Positions 34,369 through 43,702 of a stretch of 51,637 nt of DNA are shown one piece after another. Within the stretch, counting starts at the first letter, position 1; each line of letters starts with the position of its first letter. The translations under genes and the position numbers were made by a program. Below the pieces are notes generated by a model. It was not told where the DNA came from and ran no database searches. It was given only the letters and a program-made list of their open reading frames with translations. The stretch is from Acidobacteriaceae bacterium (GTDB lineage Bacteria; Acidobacteriota; Terriglobia; Terriglobales; Acidobacteriaceae), in assembly GCA_003152695.1 (NCBI GenBank), contig PMAT01000047.1:1-51637 (forward strand). Direction: 5' to 3'.

Positions 34369-35708
34369 CAGTGATTCCCCGGCGAGGGAACCGTATCCGC
34401 CTCTTCATTATGGAACAGCCGCTTCGACTCGGAGTCGTAGTCGAATATCTCCGCGTACCGGCCCCAATTCAGTGCGGTCTCGAACTGGCGCTCCACTTCA
34501 GCGGCGCTGAAATGTTCGTCGAGGATGTCGCGGAAGAACTCCTCGCCGATCGCGCGGTCGCGCTTGGCGTGCAAAGTATTCTCGATCAGCCGCAGAAGAG
34601 CAACGTGTTTCAGCGCCGCCTGGCGGAAGATGGCCTTTTGCGTCTGGATGTCAGCCTCCCCGAAGGCACGGCCCTCGGGCGTAATCGCAACATCGCCTTC
34701 CCGCAATTCCGCAAAACCCAACATCACCGAGGCGTCCACGATAGGCAGAAGATCGTCCACGTCCATCGCCAGATCGTCGGCCAGTTTGTAGAGGTCTTCG
34801 GAACCGTTTCGGTCGGCGAGCAACTCCATGAAGCCGGCAATCCCTCCGGGACGGGCGTGGGGCAGCATTTGAAATTTAGTGCGCACACGAGGCTGGCCCT
34901 CGGCGGATTGCCCGGCGGTCTTCCCGGGTGCGGACACTCCTTCCTCTGGGCGCGTCAATGTCTTGTAGATGTAATCCACATAGGCCAAAAAGCGCGGGGA
35001 CTTGCGGTCGCGATACTGCGGAATATCGATTTCGAAGTCCGAACGGATGCGCCCGGGATTTCGGCCGAGCACGATCACCCGGTCCGCCAGCAGTACGGCT
35101 TCCTCGATATTGTGGGTCACGATGAAGATGGCGGTGGTCGGCATCTTCTTGTTCAACCACAACTCCAGCAACTCGGAGCGAAGGTTTTCGGCGGTGAGAA
35201 CATCGAGCGCCGAGAAGGGCTCGTCCATGAACAGCACTTCCGGCTCAACCACCAGCGCCCGCGCGAAGCCGACGCGCTGCTTCATCCCGCCCGACAGCTC
35301 TTTCGGATAGGCAGTTTCGAATCCGTCAAGACCGACGGTATCGATCATCTTGAGCGCCCGCTTGTGCCGCTCGATTGCCCCGGCGCCTCTCGCGACGAGC
35401 GGAGCTTCCACGTTCTCCAAGACAGTGAGCCAGGGAAAGAGGGCGAAGCTCTGGAAGACGATGGAGACATTCGGAATGTGCCCGTCCATGGCTTTGCCGT
35501 GCCACAGCACATGCCCTGAAGACGGTTTCGACAGGCCCGTCAGCATCCGCAGCAAGGTCGATTTGCCCGAGCCCGATGGACCAAGCAAACCCACGATCTT
35601 TCCCGGAGAGATGCTGAGGTCCGTGGGAGCAATCACCTCGATACGATTGCCGTCGGCCTGGGGATAGTACTTCTCGACCGCACAGGCTTGAATGATTGTC
35701 TCAGCCAA
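34368..35708 (-). CDS. ABC transporter ATP-binding protein, NitT/TauT type with AAA-associated C-terminal domain
   Basis: Nucleotide-binding subunit. Walker A GPSGSGKST, the signature LSGGMKQRVGFARAL and Walker B VLFMDEPFSALD are intact, with the switch His in FIVTHNIEEAVLL. The C-terminal 150 residues form the AAA-associated winged-helix-like domain (MLPHARPGGIAGFMELL onward) found in a subset of nitrate/sulfonate-type ATPases. The ATG at 35783 has no ribosome-binding site. TTG at 35708 is preceded by AGGAG seven bases upstream and starts right before the ATPase fold, so I take that start. It pairs with the fused permease. Confidence 0.9.
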   Translation of the reverse strand: MAETIIQACAVEKYYPQADGNRIEVIAPTDLSISPGKIVGLLGPSGSGKSTLLRMLTGLSKPSSGHVLWHGKAMDGHIPNVSIVFQSFALFPWLTVLENVEAPLVARGAGAIERHKRALKMIDTVGLDGFETAYPKELSGGMKQRVGFARALVVEPEVLFMDEPFSALDVLTAENLRSELLELWLNKKMPTTAIFIVTHNIEEAVLLADRVIVLGRNPGRIRSDFEIDIPQYRDRKSPRFLAYVDYIYKTLTRPEEGVSAPGKTAGQSAEGQPRVRTKFQMLPHARPGGIAGFMELLADRNGSEDLYKLADDLAMDVDDLLPIVDASVMLGFAELREGDVAITPEGRAFGEADIQTQKAIFRQAALKHVALLRLIENTLHAKRDRAIGEEFFRDILDEHFSAAEVERQFETALNWGRYAEIFDYDSESKRLFHNEEADTVPSPGNH

Positions 35709-36100
35709 ACTCCCTCTCCTCTGCTCTGGTTTTCTTAGTCTATGGGTTGGTGCCGGTTCAGACAATTGGAAGACGCGATTCATGTGAATGGAGTGTGAAT
35801 TTGCTGCCGCTCCGAGGTCCGTTCAGGGCACTCGAACGGATTGGCAGCAGACTCGGCAACTGACGGGCGCCGCCAGCGGACCTGATCGGGTTCGACGCTG
35901 GTCAGGCTATTTCGCGGCCCCAGCGGCCTATCGCACCATTGTCAGATGTTCCAGCAATAGTCCCAGCGCTAAGGCCGGATTGCTCACAACGAGCTGAACA
36001 GGTCCTGAGAGGGCTTACAAATTCTTTATGCAAGATTTATTCAACCTTTACGAGCGGCGATGTCCAATCTACCGAGCGCAGAAAGGCGCTCCAAAAAGAT
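35709..36100. other. Gene-free stretch between ABC ATPase and a small gene
   Basis: About 390 bases. If the upstream ATG at 35783 is used for the ATPase, 75 bases of this would be coding. I see no hairpin terminator, repeat or strong promoter here. Confidence 0.4.
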
Positions 36101-36340
36101 ATGTCAACCCAGGAAGTTTTCGTTCAGCAGTTTGCGAGATTGTTCCATCATTATCGCGATGCCTTATCGCCGGAAGCAGAACAGGAAAGTGCATCGTGGA
36201 ACTCGGTTCCCCCCGACGAACGCCATCGCCTGGTTGCGGCCGCACGGTTAGCCCTCCTCGAACTGGAAACCGACGGTCGCATGGAAGATGACTCGCGTCG
36301 CTATTTTGCCAAACCGGGAGAGGCCGAGTGGGGATGCTGA
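36101..36340 (+). CDS. Hypothetical small soluble protein (79 aa)
   Basis: An unrecognised helical, acidic protein, MSTQEVFVQQFARLFHHYRD onward, with repeated Leu/Ala/Glu helices and no membrane segment. ATG 36101 is internal to a longer open frame (from 35939). The upstream part has no protein-like composition, and only an A-rich stretch precedes the ATG, so the start is uncertain. Related short helical proteins are frequent near stress genes in Acidobacteriota (recollection only). Confidence 0.5.
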   Translation: MSTQEVFVQQFARLFHHYRDALSPEAEQESASWNSVPPDERHRLVAAARLALLELETDGRMEDDSRRYFAKPGEAEWGC

Positions 36341-36513
36341 CCCAACTCCTAATAACAGCGCGGCTGTGGACACAGCGGGAACCATGGGCCGCGTTAACGG
36401 CAAGCTTTCGACCGGCGTTGAGACGGTTGTCGATGATCACGGGGATCAACGCCCGGCGTGTTTCAAATTAGTTTCCGGGCCAGGTCCCTGGCTGTGCTGC
36501 TCGGAGGTACAAC

Positions 36514-36840
36514 GTGGCAACTGCAAAAGCAAATCACCTGCCGGCTTTGGCCCTCGCCGTCATTCGGCCCGCCCTGGTAGAGGCCAAACTGTTGACCGAT
36601 AAGCATGCGCGCGATGTGGTTTACGTGGTGACGCTGGCCGACGAACTGCGCAGCATCGAAGACAAGATCGTCGCCATGGAGGAAGCCCTACACCTGGTTT
36701 CGCAGCCGGAAGATGCTCCGGCTCTGGGAAGGGCCTGCCGCACGCCCCAGGATGGTCCCGATGCGCACTGGATTCGGGAAAAATCCAGCGAGTTGAGCCA
36801 ACGTCTTCGCCGAATCGAGCAATCCGCCGAAAGTGAGTAA
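36514..36840 (+). CDS. Hypothetical helical protein (108 aa)
   Basis: No recognised domain. GTG start with a strong GGAGG six bases upstream, and a good terminator 40 bases after the stop, so it is a well-bounded single gene. Residues 30-60 (DVVYVVTLADELRSIEDKIVAMEEAL) and 85-105 are predicted long helices with coiled-coil character and no signal peptide. Probably cytoplasmic; function unknown. Confidence 0.6.
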   Translation: MATAKANHLPALALAVIRPALVEAKLLTDKHARDVVYVVTLADELRSIEDKIVAMEEALHLVSQPEDAPALGRACRTPQDGPDAHWIREKSSELSQRLRRIEQSAESE

Positions 36841-36880
36841 CTGGAAACGCTATACCTCTCGGGTTATGACACGTCCGTGC

Positions 36881-36914
36881 CCCGTTCAAGCGAAGCTTGA
36901 GCGGGTGTTTTCTT
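36881..36914 (+). terminator. Rho-independent terminator
   Basis: An 11-bp stem (CCCGTTCAAGC at 36881-36891 with GCTTGAGCGGG at 36895-36905, one G-U pair), GAA loop, then TGTTTTCTT. It ends the small gene at 36514-36840. Confidence 0.85.
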
Positions 36915-37121
36915 GCCAGCTAAGAAAACCTCGCTTAAGCAAAACAGGCTTGGATGACAATACCGGGCAAATTTTTACCAACGACTTCGACCTGAATACT
37001 CCGGTTCCAGTGCCCACAGGTGGAGGCAACGGCGGCTTGTCATGTTCACAATCCATCGTGCGTTACATCACTGAAAACTTCTCGCGACTGGTGCTAGAAG
37101 TACTAAATGGGGAGGTGTTTC

Positions 37122-38393
37122 ATGCCCCGTCCAGGGAATCCCCTCGCTGTTTCCACCGCGTTCACGCTGCCCATTTTCCCGGAGTGCGAAGCCCGCATCG
37201 ATGCCCTGCCGCCGCTGGCCATTCCCCGGTCATCGGCCCTTCTCAGCGAGGTGCCGGATCGCCGACTGTTCCTCAAAATGCTTGCGCTTCCATGCGCGGC
37301 GGCCTGCGTCATGGCCCTTGCCCGTGACTCCATTGCCGTCCCCGTGCGAGCGTGGGCTGCGGCAGAGGAAGACGATTCCCGCTTCCGGATCGAGGCGCGG
37401 TTCTACGAGAAGCTGCCCGGGAAGATGGTTCGCTGCAAACTGTGTCCGCGCGAGTGCGTGGTCGAGGACCGCAACCGCGGCTATTGCCGGGTCCGTGAAA
37501 ACCGGGGCGGAACCTATTACACGCTGGTCCACTCGCGGGTTGTCGCCGCCCACGTCGATCCCATCGAGAAGAAGCCCTTCTTTCATTTTCTTCCGGGCAA
37601 GCAGGCGTTTTCCGTCGCCACCGCGGGCTGCAACGTGAACTGCAAGTTCTGCCAGAACTGGGAGATTTCGCAGGCCAGACCGGAAGACCTGCCCGCAAGA
37701 TACCTGCCCCCGAAAGACCTGGCGACGTTGGCTAAAGATAATCAGTGTGCCGCGGTGGCCTTCACCTACAGCGAGCCCACGATTTTCAACGAGTACGTGA
37801 CCGACGCTGCGGAATCCGCACGCGACTCCGGGTTGAAGAGCATCGTCGTGACCAACGGCTTCATCCAGCAGGCGCCCCTGAAGCGCACCTGCCAGCGTGT
37901 GGATGGCATCAAGATTGATCTCAAAGCTTACTCGCAAGACTATTACCGCGATGTCGTGCGCGGTCAGCTTCAGCCGGTCCTAGATAACTTAATCACCATT
38001 CGCAAACAGGGAAAGTGGCTGGAGATCGTGTATCTCACGGTGCCGACTCTCAACGACCGCGACGCCGAGATTCGCGATATGTCGCGTTGGATTAAAACGG
38101 AGTTGGGACCTGATGTCCCCATACATTTCACGCGCTTCATGCCGCTCTATCTTTTGAAGAACCTGCCCCCGACTCCGGTGCCGACGCTGGAGCGCCTCAA
38201 AGCGGTGGCCGATGCGGAAGGTCTGCAATATGTGTATATCGGCAATGTGCCGGGGCATCCTGCAGAGAACACGTATTGTCCCAAATGCCACAGCCTTGTC
38301 ATCGAACGGGCGGGTTTCACCATCAAGCAGATGAACCTGCACAAAGGCAAGTGCCCGAAGTGCCAGCATCCGATCCCGGGCGTGTGGAGTTGA
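37122..38393 (+). CDS. amrS: AmmeMemoRadiSam system radical SAM enzyme with Tat-like signal
   Basis: A 423-aa radical-SAM protein. The [4Fe-4S]/SAM motif is Cys170-Asn-Val-Asn-Cys174-Lys-Phe-Cys177, after a Cys-rich segment with Cys105, Cys108, Cys112 and Cys122 typical of the AmmeMemoRadiSam and pyruvate-formate-lyase-activase-like subgroup. The C-terminus ends in a zinc-ribbon (CPKCHS and CPKCQH). Unusually, residues 47-78 (DRRLFLKMLALPCAAACVMALA) look like a Tat signal, which would send the protein to the periplasm. ATG 37122 follows GGGGAGG; a GTG just before the twin Arg is a possible internal start. It is two bases from the Memo-AMMECR1 fusion gene. Confidence 0.9.
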   Translation: MPRPGNPLAVSTAFTLPIFPECEARIDALPPLAIPRSSALLSEVPDRRLFLKMLALPCAAACVMALARDSIAVPVRAWAAAEEDDSRFRIEARFYEKLPGKMVRCKLCPRECVVEDRNRGYCRVRENRGGTYYTLVHSRVVAAHVDPIEKKPFFHFLPGKQAFSVATAGCNVNCKFCQNWEISQARPEDLPARYLPPKDLATLAKDNQCAAVAFTYSEPTIFNEYVTDAAESARDSGLKSIVVTNGFIQQAPLKRTCQRVDGIKIDLKAYSQDYYRDVVRGQLQPVLDNLITIRKQGKWLEIVYLTVPTLNDRDAEIRDMSRWIKTELGPDVPIHFTRFMPLYLLKNLPPTPVPTLERLKAVADAEGLQYVYIGNVPGHPAENTYCPKCHSLVIERAGFTIKQMNLHKGKCPKCQHPIPGVWS

Positions 38394-38395
38394 AC

Positions 38396-39934
38396 ATGAT
38401 GAGGCGACCAAAGAGCATATTCCTGGCGCTGATTGTGGCGTTCCTGTTGGCGGCCAGCGCCGCCGGGACCGCGCAAGAAAAAGTGCGGCAAGCGGGGATA
38501 GCGGGAGCATTCTATCCGGCCAATCCCGACGAATTGAGCAAGATGGTGGATGGATTTCTGGCTAAAGCCCAGGTTCCGTCCATCAAGGAACCGCTGATTG
38601 CGTTGATTGCTCCCCACGCCGGATATCCGTACTCCGGCGGCGTCGCAGGCCACAGCTACGCGCTGCTCAAGGACCGCAAGTTTCACCGCGTAGTGATCAT
38701 CGCGCCCTCGCACTACGAGGCGTTCCCCTTCTCCGCGGTTTACGACGGAGACGCATACGTCACTCCTCTGGGTAGAATCCCGGTGGACAAGGCCTTTGCG
38801 GCGGCGCTGGTTAAGCAAAGCCCTTCGATCCGCTTATCGGGCCGCGGACATGACCGTTCGGGAGAACAGGCTGAACATTCTGTGGAAGTCCAGCTTCCGT
38901 TCTTACAGCGGACAATTGCCCAATTCCAACTGGTTCCCATCATCATGGGTGATCAAAGCTACGAGGCAAGTCGCGCCCTTGGCGTGGCGCTGGCTAAGTT
39001 GATCCACGACTCCGACACGCTCATCGTCGCCAGTTCCGATCTCTCGCATTATCATCCCTATGACGAGGCATCGACCATCGACCACAACACGCTGCGCGCT
39101 ATCGAGGCGTGGGACTATTTCAACCTCTCGCGGAACCTGCAGGCGCGGGTGTGGGAGGCCTGCGGTGGCGGCCCGATTGTAGCCGCCATGATCGCGGCCG
39201 AGCGCCTGGGTGCGAACCGTGCCGAGTTGCTGAAGTACGCCAACTCGGGCGACGTGACCGGCGATCGCTCGCGCGTGGTGGGCTACAGTGCTTTCGCTCT
39301 GTACAAGGCCGCGCCCACCAACTCCGTCGCTCACCCCTTTACCCTGACCTCCAAAGAGAAACAGGAACTTCTGAGCGTGGCGCGGAAGTCGGTGGAGAGC
39401 GCAGTGCGTGAGCGCAAGGCCTATAAGCCGCCAGCCGGATCGCCGGCACTGCAGCAGGACCGCGGCGCCTTCGTAACCATCACCAAGAATGGAGAACTCC
39501 GCGGGTGCATTGGATACGTATCCCCCATGCAGCCGCTGCTCGAAACGGTTGGCGAGGTTGCTGCGCTGGCGGCATTGCGAGATCCCCGCTTCCCTCCGGT
39601 TGTACCAGCGGAGTTGGCAGAGTTGCAATACGAGGTCTCCGTCCTGTCTCCCTTCCGGCGCGTGCTCGATGTCCGGGAGATACATGTCGGCCAGCATGGC
39701 CTTCTGATGAAAAAGGGCAACCATGAAGGCGTGCTGCTGCCGCAGGTGCCCATTGACGCGGGATGGGACCGCAAGACCTTTCTGGAAGAGACGGCGAGGA
39801 AGGCAGGGCTGCCTGCTGCGGCGTGGAAGGATGACGATACCGACATCTTCTTGTTTTCCGCGCTGGTGTTCAGCGAAGGCAAGCCGCTGGAGAGCATCAC
39901 ACCGGAAGCATCTTCTCCCGTGAAACGGCCATGA
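38396..39934 (+). CDS. AmmeMemoRadiSam proteins B and A fused (Memo-AMMECR1), exported
   Basis: A 512-aa fusion. A signal peptide (MMRRPKSIFLALIVAFLLAA then SAAGTA) precedes a Memo-like domain at about residues 35-305, with its metal-site segments APHAGYPYSGG, PSHYEAF, EQAEHSVEVQLPFL and SSDLSHYHPYDEA. An AMMECR1 domain follows at about 325-505 (LRGCIGYVSPMQPLLETV, ELQYEVSVLSPF). Memo relatives are non-heme-iron dioxygenase-like; the joint role of this three-part system is not established. The ATG directly follows the radical-SAM gene. Its 3-prime end overlaps the opposite-strand synthase-like gene by 38 bases. Confidence 0.9.
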   Translation: MMRRPKSIFLALIVAFLLAASAAGTAQEKVRQAGIAGAFYPANPDELSKMVDGFLAKAQVPSIKEPLIALIAPHAGYPYSGGVAGHSYALLKDRKFHRVVIIAPSHYEAFPFSAVYDGDAYVTPLGRIPVDKAFAAALVKQSPSIRLSGRGHDRSGEQAEHSVEVQLPFLQRTIAQFQLVPIIMGDQSYEASRALGVALAKLIHDSDTLIVASSDLSHYHPYDEASTIDHNTLRAIEAWDYFNLSRNLQARVWEACGGGPIVAAMIAAERLGANRAELLKYANSGDVTGDRSRVVGYSAFALYKAAPTNSVAHPFTLTSKEKQELLSVARKSVESAVRERKAYKPPAGSPALQQDRGAFVTITKNGELRGCIGYVSPMQPLLETVGEVAALAALRDPRFPPVVPAELAELQYEVSVLSPFRRVLDVREIHVGQHGLLMKKGNHEGVLLPQVPIDAGWDRKTFLEETARKAGLPAAAWKDDDTDIFLFSALVFSEGKPLESITPEASSPVKRP

Positions 39935-42242
39935 ATGTCAGCAGGGCTGTCGCCAGATTCAATACCAGAATCAGCAGGGCGGCTTTTAGGAATCCGAAAA
40001 GCGGTACCAGACAGGCGCTCAGTACAACTGCACCGATACACGCTCCCAGCAGATCGACGGCATACAGAGTTCCGGTGTTCTGCGGGGACGCATCTTTCCG
40101 GTCAGAGAAGAAGAGGTTGCTGGCCAAGGGGAATTGGTAGCCGCCTAACATCCCGCAGAGCAAGGCGACTCCGGGAAAAAGAATTTCCCCGACCAGGAAG
40201 AGCCCGGCCCGGCTGTTGGTTCGCGCGCAGGTCAGAAAGAACCCGTACAGTAACACCGGCGATAGGGCCGCGATCACCTGGACGGTGGCCAGGGCGCGCA
40301 GCTTGGTGCTATTGTCCCCGGCTCGCCGGCCAATGCTTCGCAATCCCAGCCAACTGCCCAGGGCCATGCCCATCATCACCGCCGCAACCAGCAGTGCCAG
40401 TTGCTGATAAACATAGCCGTAGATCGCCTGAAAACCCAATAGCAGCAGGACCTCCAAGGCCATCAGCGTGAACCCCATGGCGCCGACGCAGCCTGCCACA
40501 GACACGCGGTTAAGCTTCTTTGGCCTCAACACCGCAAGAATGAGTAGCCCGGTCACTACCAGCGCAGTCAGTCCCGATAGGATCCAGCGAAACTGAATGC
40601 GCGCCATGCCCGTGAAGATTTCACGATAGCGGCCATTGAACTGGGTGCTCCAAAGCGCTATATCGAAGTAGTAGGCGACCGGCGCAAAATCACGGTTGAC
40701 GGGAGTTTCCGGCCGGGGCCGAATCTGTTCCGCCATTTCGAGCATGCGATCGGGGGCCATGCGGAAGGGGAGGTAATACTCGCGCACATAGCTGGTCTCC
40801 AGGTGGCGGGACTCCAGCCTTTGCAGCAAGTCATTGGCACGAGCCGTCAGAGTGCCCGCTTGCGTGGCGGCGAAGAAGTACGCGGTGTCTCCAGGAATTG
40901 TAGTGACCTCGGGAAATACCTCCTGCAAGCTCCGGTTAATGCACCGCAGGAAACTCCCCAGTGTCGGCGTGATGTAGTTCTCCGATGCTCGCAGTTGGAA
41001 AGAGAAAATGCCGCCGGGATTCAACTTCGCGGCAGCTTCGCGGAAGAACTCGACGGTGAAGAAGCGGTTCAATTGCGCGGTCTGCGGCTCCGGCAGGTTG
41101 AGGATAATAACGTCAAATGTCTCTGCGGTGCTCTTTAGAAATAAACGGCCATCGGTAGCGCGCAGGTGCACACGCGGCTCGTGCTGCAGCATGACCATCT
41201 CGGCGGTGAAGTAACTCTGCCCAAGCTCAAAGATTTTGGGATCCAGTTCGACCATATCGATGCGTTCGATCAAGGGATGCTTCAGGGCTTCGGCGGCGCT
41301 CCCATTCAGTCCCCCGCCGATCAACAACACGCTTCTCGGGGCCCGATGCTGCAGGAGCGCGTAATGAACGGATTCTTCCGCAGCCTGAGGGTCAGGCACA
41401 GTAAAGAGCACGAGACCGTTATCGAGAAGCGTGCGGCTGCTGTCCGTTTCCACTACCGCTAGATTTCCGTATGCCGAATTTTGGCTGGTCAGGAGATGAA
41501 GTCCCTGCCAGAGCCGCCTAAGTGAAAGCGTTTCCATCCAAGGCGCGCCGAATGGAAACAGCCCGGCGACGAAAACCGCAAATATTGCCGTGTACGCAAC
41601 CTTGCGCCAGACAGGCCCGCGAAAAATCAAGCTGGCGGCCGCTAGCAGGTTCAATAACCCGAGGCAAAATGCAATTTGGAAGGACGTGTAATGGCGGACC
41701 AACATCAGGCTGGCGAGCAGGCCACCGATGCCTGACCCAAATGCTTCCAGAAGATAAACGGATCCCGTAGCCCTCGCCGGCACAGCCCCGGTTTCCTGAC
41801 AGACCAGGCGGCTGCCCGCTGCAAACATTCCTCCCGAGAACAGGCAGAACGGGCATAGAACCACAAGGGCGGTAAGGAACATCGGCCACGGCCCCAGGAT
41901 TTCGCCGGGAACATTGAGAAAAATTCCTTTGCTGCTTCGGACTGCGAAGATGGTCAAGGGCAGCGCTAACGCAAGGAGCGCCTGCAAACCGGCCATAGTT
42001 TTGCGCGGATCAGCGAACCATGCGGTCTTCCGGCCGAAGAGGCTGCTACCGATACCCGTCCAGAACAACCAACTGGCAAGCAAGAGTCCCAGGGAGATCT
42101 CGTTGCCATAAAACACCACCAGCAGCTCCCGCATGAGCAAGATCTGGACAACGGTCGCCGTGAATCCGATCAGCAACAGCAACGGCCGGAGCCGCCACAT
42201 GCTCTGCCATGACGACTGACGTTGCTGGGATGGGATCACCAT
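39897..42242 (-). CDS. Membrane-fused spermidine synthase-like protein
   Basis: A 781-aa protein with three parts: an N-terminal block of about six helices (residues 15-230), a soluble methyltransferase-fold domain (about 250-470), and a C-terminal block of about seven helices (to residue 775). The central domain shows the polyamine-synthase pattern: LLIGGGLNGSAAEALKHPLIERIDMVELDPKIFELGQSYF and ATDGRLFLKST. Such fusions are common, and their substrates are mostly unproven. It converges with the Memo-AMMECR1 gene with a 38-base overlap. No ribosome-binding site is clear at 42242; ATG 42200 (MWRLRPLLL) is an alternative. Confidence 0.85.
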   Translation of the reverse strand: MVIPSQQRQSSWQSMWRLRPLLLLIGFTATVVQILLMRELLVVFYGNEISLGLLLASWLFWTGIGSSLFGRKTAWFADPRKTMAGLQALLALALPLTIFAVRSSKGIFLNVPGEILGPWPMFLTALVVLCPFCLFSGGMFAAGSRLVCQETGAVPARATGSVYLLEAFGSGIGGLLASLMLVRHYTSFQIAFCLGLLNLLAAASLIFRGPVWRKVAYTAIFAVFVAGLFPFGAPWMETLSLRRLWQGLHLLTSQNSAYGNLAVVETDSSRTLLDNGLVLFTVPDPQAAEESVHYALLQHRAPRSVLLIGGGLNGSAAEALKHPLIERIDMVELDPKIFELGQSYFTAEMVMLQHEPRVHLRATDGRLFLKSTAETFDVIILNLPEPQTAQLNRFFTVEFFREAAAKLNPGGIFSFQLRASENYITPTLGSFLRCINRSLQEVFPEVTTIPGDTAYFFAATQAGTLTARANDLLQRLESRHLETSYVREYYLPFRMAPDRMLEMAEQIRPRPETPVNRDFAPVAYYFDIALWSTQFNGRYREIFTGMARIQFRWILSGLTALVVTGLLILAVLRPKKLNRVSVAGCVGAMGFTLMALEVLLLLGFQAIYGYVYQQLALLVAAVMMGMALGSWLGLRSIGRRAGDNSTKLRALATVQVIAALSPVLLYGFFLTCARTNSRAGLFLVGEILFPGVALLCGMLGGYQFPLASNLFFSDRKDASPQNTGTLYAVDLLGACIGAVVLSACLVPLFGFLKAALLILVLNLATALLTFMAVSREKMLPV

Positions 42243-42288
42243 AGGACTGGCCCACCCAATAGCGGGGCGTTAGCCTCCGACTGACCCA

Positions 42289-42642
42289 TCAGAACATGAC
42301 GCAGGCTTCGGTCACTCGTTCCAGTACGCGTTCCAGCAGTCCCAGCTTCTGCTGCTGTTCAATCTTGTGCGCGGCATTCTCCGGGTGAGCGATGCCTTCG
42401 GTCAGCGTGCGCTTTTGCGCACGCAGGAGGTCAGCAACCCCTTCAAGTTCATCGGAATCGAGTCGTAGGTCTCGGGCCAGGACCTTGTCCAAAACATCAT
42501 TAATGAACCGGGGACTTTGCCCTATGCCCCTGTCGGATTGGACGCTCCCGGTCGAAGGAGCTTGAGCTGATATCGTGCCCACCCGCTCCAGCAAGATGTT
42601 CGCAAGTAGATTTAGCTCGTCGGGTTCCAGATGCAATTGCAT
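42289..42642 (-). CDS. Hypothetical helical protein (117 aa)
   Basis: No known domain. It begins MQLHLEPDELNLLANILLER and contains two similar helix pairs: DELNLLANILLERV near residue 8 and DSDELEGVADLLRAQKRTL near residue 62, suggesting an internal repeat of a short helical motif. It is soluble with no Cys except near the C-terminus. GGAGAAGGG precedes ATG 42642. Function unknown. Confidence 0.7.
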   Translation of the reverse strand: MQLHLEPDELNLLANILLERVGTISAQAPSTGSVQSDRGIGQSPRFINDVLDKVLARDLRLDSDELEGVADLLRAQKRTLTEGIAHPENAAHKIEQQQKLGLLERVLERVTEACVMF

Positions 42643-42805
42643 TACCCTTCTCCGATCCGGAGAGAAAACACCTTAGAAATCTCTACCGTAGAAATTGAAT
42701 CATGCCGACGATGAAGCTGTCAGTGACAACGATCGCGTGGCCCTTATATGAGCAGACGAAGCCAAGGGCAACTGGATGTAACGTGTGGGCTGGCATTTGT
42801 TTCTC

Positions 42806-43702
42806 TTAATGGTTCTCAGCTACAACAATCTGCCCACTGAGAATGTCAGCGGCCTGAGTAAGGGTCAGGTCATCGGCCACGCGCTGGAAGTCATTGCGGG
42901 TTTCGGTCTGCTGCACGTTGATTGTCTTGAAGAAGAGAGCTTTTCCTTTCATGTCCACAGCCATGGCAGCCATTTCCCAATGGCCTGCTGCAACTTCTTC
43001 CTGCCTGACCTCGAAATGGCCTCCCTTGTTCAAGTGTCCCAGCAGGCCGCCTCCAAATTTCACGTCCCCGGTGAGACGGCCATTCATTGCGGCAAGTCTT
43101 TCTTGTTTGGCATCGACCCACAATTCGCCTTCCATGTCGTGAAAAACGCGGGCCTCCAACGACGGCGGCTGAAAATTCGGGTTGGGTCTGAAGCTCAGCT
43201 TTATCAGGCCTCCCTCACGACCCGCATAGCTGTACACAAATGCGTCCGCCAGCATCTTGAACAATCGTCTCCCTTGTTCTGTCTCGGTATTTCGCGCCCG
43301 CTGCAACCTTCGTTGCTCAGTTGGATTGCTGACCAGCTCTTGAATACGCTGGTTCTCTTTCTGCAGTTGTTTCGCGGTGAGGGGGTGGTCGTTAATAGCC
43401 AGGAGTCGACTGAGATCACCATCTTTTGTCTCAATGGTTCTCTTGGTCTGTTTCTTGCCGGCTTCTTCTTTTTCTTGCCGGTACGCCCACTGGGCATGAT
43501 CCTCATCCTGGAATTTCAGTTCGTTGGCGACCACCCTCCGTGCCAACTCGTCGGCCGACACTTCTTGGCTGCCGGGAGCAGATTGAGCGAGTGTCATCGA
43601 TCCAAGCAGAATGGCGGCCGTCATAACGGCGACGGGGCTGTGTATCAGTCGCACCGCCAATGGCGACGCTAGTGCGCAGCCCGTTTTCAGCCACTTATGC
43701 AT
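42806..43702 (-). CDS. Exported hypothetical protein (298 aa)
   Basis: Signal peptide region at residues 10-43 (VAVMTAAILLGSMTLAQSA), then a charged helical region (about 45-130, Gln/Glu/Lys-rich). A beta-rich C-terminal domain follows with GREGGLIKLSFRPNPNFQPPSLEARVFHDMEGELWVDAKQ and FGGGLLGHLNKGGHF. The family is not one I can name, though this design is frequent in Acidobacteriota. GGAGG precedes ATG 43702. It stands alone between gene-poor flanks. Confidence 0.75.
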   Translation of the reverse strand: MHKWLKTGCALASPLAVRLIHSPVAVMTAAILLGSMTLAQSAPGSQEVSADELARRVVANELKFQDEDHAQWAYRQEKEEAGKKQTKRTIETKDGDLSRLLAINDHPLTAKQLQKENQRIQELVSNPTEQRRLQRARNTETEQGRRLFKMLADAFVYSYAGREGGLIKLSFRPNPNFQPPSLEARVFHDMEGELWVDAKQERLAAMNGRLTGDVKFGGGLLGHLNKGGHFEVRQEEVAAGHWEMAAMAVDMKGKALFFKTINVQQTETRNDFQRVADDLTLTQAADILSGQIVVAENH

